Below are positions 25,579 through 34,869 of a DNA stretch of 45,594 bases, one piece after another. Source of the stretch: Marinomonas pontica (GTDB lineage Bacteria; Pseudomonadota; Gammaproteobacteria; Pseudomonadales; Marinomonadaceae). The notes beneath the pieces were generated by a model that saw nothing but the letters and a program-made list of their open reading frames with translations, searched no databases and had not been told where the DNA came from. Each line of letters begins with the position of its first letter. Position 1 is the first letter of the stretch. The translations under genes and the position numbers were made by a program. Location of the stretch: assembly GCF_026191375.1 (NCBI RefSeq), contig NZ_JAODTL010000018.1:1-45594 (forward strand), written 5' to 3'.

Positions 25579-25608
25579 TTCAGATACCCGACAGAGACGA
25601 TAAATACC

Positions 25609-26652
25609 TTAAGTGGTTTTCTTACGCTTATTCTGACGCTGCTGATCAATCACCACTGCTACGACAATAATCGCGCCTTTAATGATGTCTTGATAATAAG
25701 CATCAATTCGCAGGAAGGTAAAACCAGATAACATGACACCTAAAATCAGTGCTCCGATCACCGTACCAGCAATACGACCACGACCACCAGACAAGGACAC
25801 ACCACCGATAACCGCTGCAGCAATCGCGTCCAGCTCATACATGAGCCCCATGCCCGCCTGCGCTGTTTTAATACGAGCAATCGCAACCATAGCCGCTAAA
25901 CCAACCAGTAAACCGGCAATGGTGTAGACCTTGATAAGGTGGCGATCAATGTTAATGCCAGAAACGCGTGCCGCCTGAGGGTTAGCACCAATGGCATAGG
26001 TAAATTTACCAAAGCGTGTATAGCGCATCACTACGTGGAAAATGATCGCGACAACGATGAAGATAACCACAGGCATCCAACGATCCAACGCATTACCCAA
26101 CATCGCAAATTCTTTTGTGAAACCTGACACAGGGCTACCATCAGTATACCAACGAGCCACACCACGCGCTGACACCATCATACCTAAAGTGGCGATAAAC
26201 GGCGGAATCTTAGTTTTAGTAATCAACCAGCCATTCACAAAACCCGCCAATGCACCAACGGCCAAACCAACAATTAATGGCACCACAAATGGCAAATCTG
26301 TCAAAGTCGGAAACAATACTTTTGGCCAGCTACTTGATTGAGCAAACGTCGCTGCAATCATGGCTGACATGGCCACAACGGAACCGGACGATAAATCGAT
26401 GCCTCCCGTTATAATGACCATGGTGACCCCGATGGCAATAATGCCAATAACAGAAACCTGCAAAACTATGATCTGAAGGCGACTCATGTTCATCAAAAAG
26501 CTTTGGCCAACAAAAATCCAACCCAGTATTTCGAACATGATAGAAATACCAATCAAGACCAGTAATATACTGATCTCAGAAGGAATCTTTCTTTTTTTCT
26601 TAATACCCTGACTTTCTTTTTCCAAGTTCATGGTGTCATTTAACGTAGTCAT
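25609..26652 (-). CDS. Inositol/ribose-class ABC transporter permease
   Basis: The 347-residue RbsC-type permease has eight to ten helices. After a polar N-terminus come ISILLVLIGISIMFEILGWI and the family block GGIDLSSGSVVAMSAM. The C-terminal block is YELDAIAAAVIGGVSLSGGR, with the ATPase-coupling region around GRIAGTVIGALILGVML. It is the last gene of the importer operon, 31 bp after the ATPase gene. The inositol substrate is inferred from the adjoining iol genes; the equivalent Caulobacter protein is IatP. Confidence 0.9.
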   Translation of the reverse strand: MTTLNDTMNLEKESQGIKKKRKIPSEISILLVLIGISIMFEILGWIFVGQSFLMNMSRLQIIVLQVSVIGIIAIGVTMVIITGGIDLSSGSVVAMSAMIAATFAQSSSWPKVLFPTLTDLPFVVPLIVGLAVGALAGFVNGWLITKTKIPPFIATLGMMVSARGVARWYTDGSPVSGFTKEFAMLGNALDRWMPVVIFIVVAIIFHVVMRYTRFGKFTYAIGANPQAARVSGINIDRHLIKVYTIAGLLVGLAAMVAIARIKTAQAGMGLMYELDAIAAAVIGGVSLSGGRGRIAGTVIGALILGVMLSGFTFLRIDAYYQDIIKGAIIVVAVVIDQQRQNKRKKTT

Positions 26653-26683
26653 AAAAACCTCTTATTTTTTTCTAATTCTTATT

Positions 26684-28234
26684 CTATTGAGCGGCCAAAT
26701 TCATTACCGATACTTGGTCAGCTTCGGAACGATCCAATATTCCTGTTACATGCCCTTCATGCATCACCAACACCCTGTCACTCATGCCTAACACTTCTGG
26801 CAATTCGGACGAAATCATAATCACCGCCACTCCTTTATGAGCGAGCTGCGTGACCAAAGAATGGATCTCGGATTTAGCGCCAACATCAATTCCTCGAGTG
26901 GGTTCATCCAAGATCAAAATACGAGGGTGAGTCAACAACCAACGAGCTATCAGCACTTTTTGCTGATTGCCCCCAGAAAGATTTTCAATCGCCTCTTCCA
27001 TATTCGGCGTCTTAACACGAAGCTTTTGACACAGTGCTTCGGATTCTTCATTCAGCTTAACTTGGTCAACAAAGCCACCACCATTGACGAAGTTTTCATG
27101 CAATACCGCCGACTGAATATTTTCTTGAATATCCAAAGACAAAAAGCAGCCAGTCTCTTTGCGGTCTTCCGTTAAAAATGCCATGCCTTGCATGATCGCG
27201 TCATTTGGGGTCTTGATATGAACTTCTTCCCCCTCAATCCAAACGCTGCCAGAATCCGCCGGCGTAACGCCAAAAATGGCTTCAGCCACATTTGAACGAC
27301 CAGAGCCAACCAATCCAGCAAACCCCAAAATTTCACCCGCTCTCACGTCAAACGATACATCTTGAAAAACACCTTCTAGAGTCAGATTTTTTACAGAGAG
27401 CAACACGTCACCCAATTCGACGTCTTCTTTAGGAAACATTTGGTCAACACTTCGACCAACCATCATTTGAATAATGTCATCACGAGTGACATCACTGGAC
27501 GCGTGCGTTCCAATGTACTTCCCATCACGAAAAACAGAAAATTCATCCGCGATTTCAAACAATTCATTCATTTTATGGGTGATATAAACGATACCGATGC
27601 CTTGTTTACGGAGGCTGCGGATAATATCAAAAAGGTGAGCCACCTCCGTCTCGGTAATCGCGGAGGTCGGTTCGTCCATGATCAGAACATCGGAGTTAAA
27701 AGAAACCGCCTTTGCAATTTCCACCATCTGCCTATTTGCAACGGACAATGTGCTGATTTCAGCGTCTGGATCAAGATGAATATTTAGACGATCAAACAGA
27801 TCCTCTGTCATCTTATGCATTTCAGAGTGATCGATTAAACCAAAGGTATTTTTAGGCTCACGGCGAATCCAAATATTCTCAGCCACTGTCATTTGATTCA
27901 TCAACAGTAACTCTTGATGGATCATGGCAATACCAGATTCTTGAGCTTTAAGAGGATTTTCTAAGGTAATGGTTTCGCCTCTCAGCTTAACCTCACCACT
28001 ATCGGGCTGGTAAATCCCCGCAATCACTTTCATTAGCGTTGATTTACCCGCTCCATTCTCCCCCATCAGTGCATGCACCGTGCCGGGGCGAATTTTTAAC
28101 TCCACATTGTCCAATGCCAACACGCCAGGAAACTCCTTACGAACATTGACAACTTCCAATACATATTCAAACGATTGATCTCGGGGAATTGCGCCATTTA
28201 CAGGCACTGCTTCCTCAACTGCTGCGCTATTCAT
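26684..28234 (-). CDS. Sugar/inositol ABC importer ATP-binding protein
   Basis: The 516-residue protein has two fused ABC domains, as in RbsA/MglA. The first has Walker [26 protein letters not shown] and Walker [13 protein letters not shown]. The second has an altered Walker A (GLVGSGRSN), signature [14 protein letters not shown] and [14 protein letters not shown]. The altered second site is normal for the family. It has GGAGGG before the ATG. It works in the cytoplasm as the motor of the importer; the Caulobacter counterpart is IatA. The substrate assignment rests on context. Confidence 0.93.
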   Translation of the reverse strand: MNSAAVEEAVPVNGAIPRDQSFEYVLEVVNVRKEFPGVLALDNVELKIRPGTVHALMGENGAGKSTLMKVIAGIYQPDSGEVKLRGETITLENPLKAQESGIAMIHQELLLMNQMTVAENIWIRREPKNTFGLIDHSEMHKMTEDLFDRLNIHLDPDAEISTLSVANRQMVEIAKAVSFNSDVLIMDEPTSAITETEVAHLFDIIRSLRKQGIGIVYITHKMNELFEIADEFSVFRDGKYIGTHASSDVTRDDIIQMMVGRSVDQMFPKEDVELGDVLLSVKNLTLEGVFQDVSFDVRAGEILGFAGLVGSGRSNVAEAIFGVTPADSGSVWIEGEEVHIKTPNDAIMQGMAFLTEDRKETGCFLSLDIQENIQSAVLHENFVNGGGFVDQVKLNEESEALCQKLRVKTPNMEEAIENLSGGNQQKVLIARWLLTHPRILILDEPTRGIDVGAKSEIHSLVTQLAHKGVAVIMISSELPEVLGMSDRVLVMHEGHVTGILDRSEADQVSVMNLAAQ

Positions 28235-28294
28235 AACGCAATCCCTCCAATTTTTATTTTAATTTAACAGGGTTAACTTTTTGCTTTGAAACAC

Positions 28295-29221
28295 TTACTT
28301 CATATAATTATGAAGATTTTTAGGGGTCACCAATTCAAATGGCACCCACACTTTACGATCGACGCTCTGACCATTAATCAATTTGACTGCCGTATTAACA
28401 GCACCACGACCTTGGCCATCAGCGCTTTGGAATACCGTCACATCAAGCTCACCCGCTTTCATGGCAGCCAACGCATCTGTCGTCGCATCAATCCCAGCGA
28501 TCACGACATCATCCATTGAACGACCGGACGCTTTAAGCGCTTGAACCGCACCTATCGCCATTTCGTCATTGTTGGCAATAACCGCGTCAAACTGAATACC
28601 AGCAGCGATCCAGTTAGTCATCAAGTCACTGCCTTTCGTACGAGACCATTCAGCTGTTTGCTGCTGAACAATTTTCAGCCCTGAACACTCAGGCGTTGCA
28701 ATCACATCATGAATATCTTGAGTACGTTGCAATGCGGCCTGATTCGTTAGTTCGCCCATCATCACAACAACGCTACCTTTGCCATTTAGTAAGCGACAAA
28801 CTTCTTGTGTTTGAAGCGTACCTGACACTTTCTCATCAGAAGCCACAAAAGCCTGATCATCAGGGAGCAAATCCACATTAATTGGTTGGCGATTAACATA
28901 AATGAGTGGGATGCCAGCGGCTTGGGCATCATCAGAAATAGAGACCGTTGCATCAGTATCAACAGGGTTAACGATGATGGCGTCCACCCCAGAAGCAATA
29001 AAGTTCTGCACTTGATTCAACTGATTACCAACGCCATTTTTGGCATCTTCGATTTGGACATCAACGCCCTGCTCTTTAGCAGCGGATTGAATACCATTAC
29101 GCAAAGTGGTTAGAAAGTTGTCATCAAAAAGAGCCATAGACACGCCAATTTTTAAATCAGCGGCAGAAACAGACGTTGCAATAACTGAAGAAGCTATAGC
29201 GGTAAGCAGTAATTTTTTCAT
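28295..29221 (-). CDS. Periplasmic inositol/sugar-binding protein
   Basis: The 308-residue protein has a clear signal peptide (MKKLLLTAIASSVIATSVSA, cut before ADLKIGV). The mature part is a type-1 periplasmic binding fold (LKIGVSMALFDDNFLTTLRN, IIVNPVDTDA, VIANNDEMAIGAVQALKASG, GIDATTDALAAMKAGELDVT). It delivers substrate to the permease and ATPase encoded downstream. Its nearest logic is IbpA, the inositol-binding protein of Caulobacter, because of the iol genes on the other side of the shared promoter region. GAGGAA precedes the ATG. Confidence 0.92.
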   Translation of the reverse strand: MKKLLLTAIASSVIATSVSAADLKIGVSMALFDDNFLTTLRNGIQSAAKEQGVDVQIEDAKNGVGNQLNQVQNFIASGVDAIIVNPVDTDATVSISDDAQAAGIPLIYVNRQPINVDLLPDDQAFVASDEKVSGTLQTQEVCRLLNGKGSVVVMMGELTNQAALQRTQDIHDVIATPECSGLKIVQQQTAEWSRTKGSDLMTNWIAAGIQFDAVIANNDEMAIGAVQALKASGRSMDDVVIAGIDATTDALAAMKAGELDVTVFQSADGQGRGAVNTAVKLINGQSVDRKVWVPFELVTPKNLHNYMK

Positions 29222-29377
29222 TGTGCGATTTCCTCGAAAATAAGCGTTTATACGCTCTAGTTGTTTTTATTTTTTCCGGTAAAGCGCGTCTAGAAGCAAG
29301 GGGCTCGACAGACTCAACAAAGCTCTTTCCCTCTAAACTATCGGATCAATCATCGCATTCCGTTCGCATAATTAATT

Positions 29378-29422
29378 CGAATATATATATTCCATAAAAC
29401 TTAAATATGGAATATACGTTCC
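29378..29422. promoter_or_regulatory. Paired IolR-type operators, importer/iolI promoter region
   Basis: The 442-bp divergent region 29222-29663 holds a perfect GGAA-N6-TTCC palindrome (29409-29422). A related CGAA-N8-TTCC element lies at 29378-29393, and the two centres are exactly 30 bp apart. The inner half-sites also make a 9-bp inverted repeat, TATTCCATA (29388-29396) with TATGGAATA (29406-29414). A further short repeat, AGCG-N6-CGCT, lies at 29243-29256 in the leader of the binding-protein gene. The rest is AT-rich promoter sequence. Confidence 0.65.
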
Positions 29423-29663
29423 AATTTGATTCATGTGGCTTATTTTGTCAAGTCCAAAGTTTTAATTTCATTAGGATTTACGATTATCCCTATAAATGAT
29501 GTTTTTTGATAGTTAATGAGTGATTTACAACAATCTTGATTGACGATTTTTTTTCTCAGCGCTACTATGCAAGCACTAAAAATAACTCTAAAAATCACGT
29601 TCTCATTCTGCTCTTTGAATTACTAAAGAGAAAGTACGAGACTCTACAGAAAGGTATAAAAGC

Positions 29664-30470
29664 ATGTCTATGTTACCGAAATTCGGTTTGAACCATATGG
29701 TCTGTCCTTCTTATTCTATCAAAGAATTTCTCACTCTCTCGTCACAACTCGGTGCGCAAACCGTTGAATTTCGTAATGATGTTGGTGATAACAGCCTAAC
29801 CGATTTGGCTTCTGCTCAAATGGCAGGTCAACTCGCAAACGAATTAAACATCAAAGTATTGTCTATAAATGCCCTATATCCTTTCAACGTATGGAATGAA
29901 GAACGTGCCCAACAAGCTCGTGAAATGGCGACACTAGCGAAAGCCGCAAAGGCGGAAGGCTTGGTTGTTTGCCCTTTAAATGATGGCAATGAGGTAAGTT
30001 TCGAAGACCTCAAATTCGCGCTTTCTGAACTGGCAAAAATACTCGAAGAGTTCGATTTAAAAGGTTTTGTAGAACCATTAGGTTTCCCGATTTCTTCACT
30101 TCGCTCCAAACGTGTCGCTTTAGACGCCATAGATGCGGTTGGCCAGCAAGATAGATTCTCTCTTGTTCACGACACCTTCCACCATAAGGGCGCTGGCGAA
30201 GATGAATTCTTCCCTGAACGCACAGGACTCATACATATCTCAGGTCTAGAAGACGACATTACCTTTAATGACATGCTAGATGGTGATCGCGTCCTCGTAG
30301 GCCCTGAAGACCGCTTGGACAATGTGGAGCAGCTTCGTACTTTATTGGCGGCAGGATATTCGGGGCCCGTGTCATTCGAACCTTTCTCTAAAAAAGTGTG
30401 GGATCTTTCAAACCCAAAGCAAGCGGTTCAAGACAGTATTGATTTTGTTAACCAATCTTTAGCTCAGTAA
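29664..30470 (+). CDS. TIM-barrel isomerase, IolI-like (2-keto-myo-inositol isomerase)
   Basis: The 268-residue protein has an AP-endonuclease-2/xylose-isomerase-like TIM barrel. Motifs parallel Bacillus IolI: LSINALYPFNVW beside IolI LALNAL, LVHDTFHHKGAGE beside LVLDSFHFHAMGS, and GPEDRLDNVEQL where IolI has PGQGAIDL. Metal ligands are probably Glu136-region (FVEPLGFP), the Asp/His of VHDTFHH, and the Glu of VSFEPF. Predicted role: interconversion of inososes, letting D-chiro-inositol or epimers enter the pathway. As iolB is absent from this window, a different isomerase role should also be considered. It is the first gene after the IolR-site region, with AAGG upstream. Confidence 0.8.
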   Translation: MSMLPKFGLNHMVCPSYSIKEFLTLSSQLGAQTVEFRNDVGDNSLTDLASAQMAGQLANELNIKVLSINALYPFNVWNEERAQQAREMATLAKAAKAEGLVVCPLNDGNEVSFEDLKFALSELAKILEEFDLKGFVEPLGFPISSLRSKRVALDAIDAVGQQDRFSLVHDTFHHKGAGEDEFFPERTGLIHISGLEDDITFNDMLDGDRVLVGPEDRLDNVEQLRTLLAAGYSGPVSFEPFSKKVWDLSNPKQAVQDSIDFVNQSLAQ

Positions 30471-30521
30471 TTGCTGACCGAATTCATTTTTTAAAAATAC
30501 ATAAAATAGGTTTTTATTATT

Positions 30522-31418
30522 ATGAAAATTGCACTCGATCCTTACATGCACCGCCACCTTTCTTTGGAAGCGCTGTGCCGAGCCACGAAAGACATGGGCT
30601 ACGACCACATTGAATTGTCCCCTCGGGCTGATTTTTTGCAATGGTGGACTCGTCCTCGCGTTTACCCAGAGCGCTTGCAAAGCTTTAAAAAAGCCATGAA
30701 AGATCACGACGTTTCACTGTCCACTCTCCAGCCTATGTATCGTTGGTCAAGCCCATACGAAGATGAATGGAAAATGGCCATGGACAATTGGAAACGTACC
30801 ATTGAAATCGCCGTTGAGTTGGATAACCCATTGCTGATTTCTGAGTTTGGTCGAGGCGGTTCTCCTGAACGTTCCAATGCAGACCGTCAGGGCATTCACA
30901 CACCAGAAGCTTGTGAAAATGCCTTTTGGCGTTCAATGGATGTGCTTGTCCCTCTGCTAGAAAAAGAAGGCTTAACCTTGTGTGTGGAGCCTCATCCGGA
31001 AGATTGGATAGAAGAGATGGCTCCTGCGGTCGACATCATCAAAACCATCAATTCTCCTGCGGTTCAATGCTCTTATATCGCTCCGCATTCTTTCTACTAT
31101 GGGGAGGATTTAGCCGAGACGATTCGATCAACAAAAGGCCTCTTGCAACATGCGCGAGTGGCCGATACCTACAACCATAAAGGGTCGTCACAGCTACGTT
31201 ATATCGTCAACCCACCTGGCTCTAATACTCGCGTCCACCAGCATCTAGACCTAGGCGAAGGCGAAGTCGATTGGGATACCTTCTTTAAGACTCTGCATGA
31301 CATTGGTTTTGATGGTGTGCTGTCAAGCTGTGTCTTTGCATGGGATGAAAGAGCGGAGCAATCGTCACGCTTTATGCGCGATGAAATCCAGCGTTATGTC
31401 GACAAGTATTGGAAATAA
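30522..31418 (+). CDS. iolH: IolH-family TIM-barrel sugar-phosphate isomerase/epimerase
   Basis: The 298-residue protein begins MKIALDPYMHRHLSLEALC and continues YDHIELSPRADFLQWWTRPR, the IolH signature. Further blocks are TLCVEPHPEDWIEEMAP, IAPHSFYYGEDL and RYIVNPPGSNTRVHQHLDLG, with the H-Q-H metal-binding region and a closing GEVDW. IolH proteins occur in many iol operons, and their exact reaction is not firmly established. It lies 51 bp after the IolI-like gene and 52 bp before iolG, so all three are probably one transcript that ends at the terminator at 32494. Confidence 0.85.
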   Translation: MKIALDPYMHRHLSLEALCRATKDMGYDHIELSPRADFLQWWTRPRVYPERLQSFKKAMKDHDVSLSTLQPMYRWSSPYEDEWKMAMDNWKRTIEIAVELDNPLLISEFGRGGSPERSNADRQGIHTPEACENAFWRSMDVLVPLLEKEGLTLCVEPHPEDWIEEMAPAVDIIKTINSPAVQCSYIAPHSFYYGEDLAETIRSTKGLLQHARVADTYNHKGSSQLRYIVNPPGSNTRVHQHLDLGEGEVDWDTFFKTLHDIGFDGVLSSCVFAWDERAEQSSRFMRDEIQRYVDKYWK

Positions 31419-31470
31419 TCAACCGTTATAAACAACCACCGCGATTAAAATAATGATAAAGGAAAACAGC

Positions 31471-32481
31471 ATGACACTTAAAATTGGCGTAATTGGCACG
31501 GGCGCCATCGGCGCAGACCACACTCGACGCATCACTAATGCACTAACCGGTGCAGAAGTCATTGCTCTGACAGACGTAAACCAAGAGCAAGCAGAAAAAG
31601 TAAAACAGTCTCTAGGACTAAATGCGACCATATATAAAGACGGTCATGAACTTATCGAAAAAGGCCGCGTAGATGCCGTGTTGGTTACATCATGGGGCGG
31701 CACTCATGAAGAATATGTTCTAGCAGCCATCAAAGCCGGCAAATACGTCTTCTGCGAAAAACCACTAGCAACCACAGCCCAAGGCTGTCAGAACATCGTA
31801 GACGCCGAAATGGCCGCAGGAAAACGTCTTGTGCAAGTTGGCTTCATGCGCCCGTACGACTCTGGTTACAAAATGCTAAAACAAGCCATTGACTCTGGAG
31901 CTATCGGCGAACCATTAATGATTCACGCAGCACACCGCAACCCAAGCGTGCCAGAAATGTACATCACACCAATGGCCATTCATGACACGCTTATCCACGA
32001 ATTGGATGTATTCCGCTGGCTACTAGATGACGAATATGTGTCTGCCCAAGTCGTGTTCCCACGCAAATCAAAATACGCTCACAGTAAAGTTGCTGACCCA
32101 CAAATCGTCATGCTGGAAACGAAGAAAGGCACTCGCATAGACGTAGAAGTATTCGTAAACTGCCAATACGGCTACGACATCCAATGTTCTGTCGTGGGTG
32201 AAGAAGGTGTCGCGAACTTGCCTGAGCCTCAAGCTCTTAGCATGCGTAAAAACGCCAACTTAGGACAATCTATCCTAACGGATTGGAAAGACCGTTTTAT
32301 AGAATCCTATGATGTTGAACTGCAAGACTTCATCAATGGCGTGCAAGCAGGCAAATTGACAGGTCCATCCTCATGGAATGGCCTAGCGGCTGCGGTATCT
32401 GGCGATGCCTGTGTGAAAGCACAAGAAAGTGGCTTGATTGAGCCAATCAACTTACCAGATCGTCCAGCGTTTTATGACTAA
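31471..32481 (+). CDS. iolG: myo-Inositol 2-dehydrogenase IolG
   Basis: This is a 336-residue Gfo/Idh/MocA dehydrogenase. The start is ATG 31471 because AAAGGA lies 7 nt upstream; an ATG at 31453 would add six residues without a good SD. The Rossmann motif is [13 protein letters not shown] (residues 4-16), the EKP motif is FCEKPLATT, and the catalytic Asp-His pair lies in [15 protein letters not shown]. It oxidises myo-inositol to 2-keto-myo-inositol with NAD+ in the cytoplasm, the first step of the pathway. The last gene before a strong terminator. Confidence 0.93.
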   Translation: MTLKIGVIGTGAIGADHTRRITNALTGAEVIALTDVNQEQAEKVKQSLGLNATIYKDGHELIEKGRVDAVLVTSWGGTHEEYVLAAIKAGKYVFCEKPLATTAQGCQNIVDAEMAAGKRLVQVGFMRPYDSGYKMLKQAIDSGAIGEPLMIHAAHRNPSVPEMYITPMAIHDTLIHELDVFRWLLDDEYVSAQVVFPRKSKYAHSKVADPQIVMLETKKGTRIDVEVFVNCQYGYDIQCSVVGEEGVANLPEPQALSMRKNANLGQSILTDWKDRFIESYDVELQDFINGVQAGKLTGPSSWNGLAAAVSGDACVKAQESGLIEPINLPDRPAFYD

Positions 32482-32493
32482 ACGTAAAACACA

Positions 32494-32529
32494 AATCCCG
32501 CCTTAACTTAGATTAAGGCGGGATTTTTT
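32494..32529 (+). terminator. Strong terminator after iolG
   Basis: A 13-bp perfect stem (AATCCCGCCTTAA 32494-32506, TTAAGGCGGGATT 32513-32525) with a 6-nt loop runs into T6. Confidence 0.95.
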
Positions 32530-32768
32530 CATTATTTCCCAATGAATAGATGATCAGCAGCGTTCATTTGGTCGTTATACATATTATTAGAAGCAACCGA
32601 GCTCACACACCTAACAAGTTATAGATTTTCCGCTTAAAACATAAAAAAACGTTTTTTGAAAAATTAAAATATTTGTTTCATTTTTCTGGCATGAAAACGC
32701 GAGAAAAACACCAAAGAAAACACCCAAGCATTTGTTTTTAAATAATTTTTATACTTACAAATCTATAT

Positions 32769-32813
32769 GGAATATTTTATTCCAAAGTATTGAAAATGTA
32801 GAACATATATTCT
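32769..32813. promoter_or_regulatory. Paired IolR-type operators before iolC
   Basis: In the 439-bp region 32482-32920, after the iolG terminator, two palindromic elements lie with centres about 30.5 bp apart. One is GGAA-N7-TTCC (32769-32783) and the other AGAA-N6-TTCT (32800-32813). They repeat the arrangement at 29378-29422. The rest is very AT-rich and probably contains the iolCDEA promoter. Confidence 0.6.
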
Positions 32814-32920
32814 AATATCGTTTTAGATATATTTAACAATAAAAAAAACAGCCATCTCATTTTCGACAAAGTACGGATTCACCTTGTTGTCATATCGGCT
32901 GATACGGGAGATGTAGAACC

Positions 32921-34858
32921 ATGCACAAAGATAAAACGTTAGATCTCATTTGTCTTGGACGCGCCGCTGTCGATATGTATTCAGAACAAATAGGTAGTCG
33001 CTTAGAAGACGTTAGCAGTTTTGCTAAATACCTTGGCGGCTCTTCTGGCAACATGGCATTTGGCACTGCACGACTTGGTCTAAAAAGCGCCATGTTGACG
33101 CGTGTTGGTAATGAGCACATGGGGCGTTTCGTCAAAGAAGAATTAGCCCGTGCTGGTGTCGATACCAGCCATGTCATCACAGACCCAGAACGTCTAACCG
33201 CTTTAGTCGTTCTCGGCATCAAAGACCAAGACACTTTTCCACTGATTTTCTACCGCAACGATTGCGCCGACATGGCGGTAAGTAAAGACGATTTTGACGC
33301 TGAGTTTATTGGTTCAGCAAAAGCGCTTGTTATTACTGGCACTCACTTCTCTACAGAAAGCACTTACGAAACCAGTAAACAAGCTATTGCCTACGCTAAA
33401 CAAGCAGGCACAAAATGCGCTTTGGACATCGACTACCGCCCTGTTCTTTGGGGTTTAACAAACCCTGGTGACGGTGAAACACGTTTTATTTCCAATGAAA
33501 AAGTATCGGCACACATGCAAAGTATTTTGGCTGATTTTGATCTTATCGTTGGGACAGAAGAAGAAGTGCATATTGCCGGTGGCAGCACAGACACGATTAC
33601 CGCCCTGAAAAAAATCCGTGAACTCAGTAACGCCACTATCGTTCTGAAACTTGGCTCTCAGGGCTGTACGGTGCTTGAAGGCGCGATCCCTGACTCTATG
33701 GATGCGTTTGAGCTACATGTTGGCGTTCGTGTAGATGTACTCAACGTTCTTGGTGCTGGCGATGCTTTCATGAGTGGTTTCTTGCGCGGCTGGATTCGAG
33801 GCGAGTCAGCAGAACAATCTTGCACTTATGCCAATGCATGTGGCGCGTTGGTTGTCTCTCGACATGGTTGTGCTCCAGCGATTCCAAGTGCCGAAGAATT
33901 AGATAATTACATTGCTCGTGCTGAACAAATTAAGCGTCCAGACTTAGATCGTGAACTGAATCATTTACATCGAGTCACCACAGAAAGATTGCCGTACGAC
34001 TGGCAAGACCTATGTATTTTTGCTTTTGATCATCGTAAACAACTCTTTGATATGGCTCGTGAAGAAGGCGCAGACCCTTCACGCATTAAAAGACTAAAAC
34101 GCTTGTTGGTTGATGCATTAGATGTCGGTGCTCGCGAATTAAACGGCAGCCAATACGGTGTATTGATCGACGACACATATGGTCAAGATGCACTAAACGC
34201 TGTTACCGGACGCGGCCTTTGGATTGGCCGCCCTGTCGAGTTACCAAGCTCTCGTCCTATTGAACTAGAAGGTGGGCGCAGCATCGGTTCACGCCTAAAA
34301 AATTGGCCAAAAGAACACATCGTGAAATGCCTTGTTTTCTATCACTCTAAAGACGAAATAGAAATGCGAGCAGCACAAGAACGTCAGGTGATCGAGCTTT
34401 ATAAAGCATGTTGCGCCTCAGGGCATGAGCTTCTTCTAGAAATCATTCCACCACGCGACAAGGACTTTGATGACAGCCTATTCACAGACTCAATCAAACG
34501 CTTCTATCATCTAGATGTGCGCCCAGATTGGTGGAAGTTACCGCCTCAGTCCAAAGCCAACTGGCAGGCCATTACCGACATAGTAGAGCACCACGATAAG
34601 CACTGCCGCGGTGTCGTGATGCTCGGGTTGGATGCGCCGATGAATGAACTAAAAGAAGGTTTTGCCAATAGTGCAGGATTCGATATTTGTAAAGGTTTTG
34701 CCGTTGGTCGCTCCATTTTCAGCGAGCCAAGCCGCGCGTGGTTAGGAAATCGTTTTAATGACCAGCAGCTGATCGACGCCATCGTATCGAACTACTTGGA
34801 ATTAGTATCCTACTGGAAAGAACGCCACAACCATCAGCCACAGCAGAAGCAGGCTTAA
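32921..34858 (+). CDS. iolC: 5-Dehydro-2-deoxygluconokinase fused to DUF2090 (IolC)
   Basis: The 645-residue fusion starts with a PfkB-type kinase (about 5-325): LDLICLGRAAVDMYSEQIGS, YLGGSSGNMAFGTARLGL and the catalytic NVLGAGDAFMSGFLRG. It phosphorylates 5-dehydro-2-deoxygluconate. The C-terminal DUF2090 half (about 330-640; CIFAFDHRKQLFDMAREEGA, FAVGRSIFSEPSRAWL) is an aldolase-like TIM barrel thought to cleave the phosphorylated product. It would then stand in for IolJ and yield DHAP and malonate semialdehyde. This two-domain form is common in proteobacteria. The stop lies 11 bp before iolD. The start has a weak SD. Confidence 0.93.
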   Translation: MHKDKTLDLICLGRAAVDMYSEQIGSRLEDVSSFAKYLGGSSGNMAFGTARLGLKSAMLTRVGNEHMGRFVKEELARAGVDTSHVITDPERLTALVVLGIKDQDTFPLIFYRNDCADMAVSKDDFDAEFIGSAKALVITGTHFSTESTYETSKQAIAYAKQAGTKCALDIDYRPVLWGLTNPGDGETRFISNEKVSAHMQSILADFDLIVGTEEEVHIAGGSTDTITALKKIRELSNATIVLKLGSQGCTVLEGAIPDSMDAFELHVGVRVDVLNVLGAGDAFMSGFLRGWIRGESAEQSCTYANACGALVVSRHGCAPAIPSAEELDNYIARAEQIKRPDLDRELNHLHRVTTERLPYDWQDLCIFAFDHRKQLFDMAREEGADPSRIKRLKRLLVDALDVGARELNGSQYGVLIDDTYGQDALNAVTGRGLWIGRPVELPSSRPIELEGGRSIGSRLKNWPKEHIVKCLVFYHSKDEIEMRAAQERQVIELYKACCASGHELLLEIIPPRDKDFDDSLFTDSIKRFYHLDVRPDWWKLPPQSKANWQAITDIVEHHDKHCRGVVMLGLDAPMNELKEGFANSAGFDICKGFAVGRSIFSEPSRAWLGNRFNDQQLIDAIVSNYLELVSYWKERHNHQPQQKQA

Positions 34859-34869
34859 AGGAAACCAAG

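Noticed and set aside
32530..32768. Search for a small RNA or extra gene in the AT-rich stretch after iolG
   Set aside because: No coding frame with a ribosome site and no hairpin plus T-tract apart from the iolG terminator.
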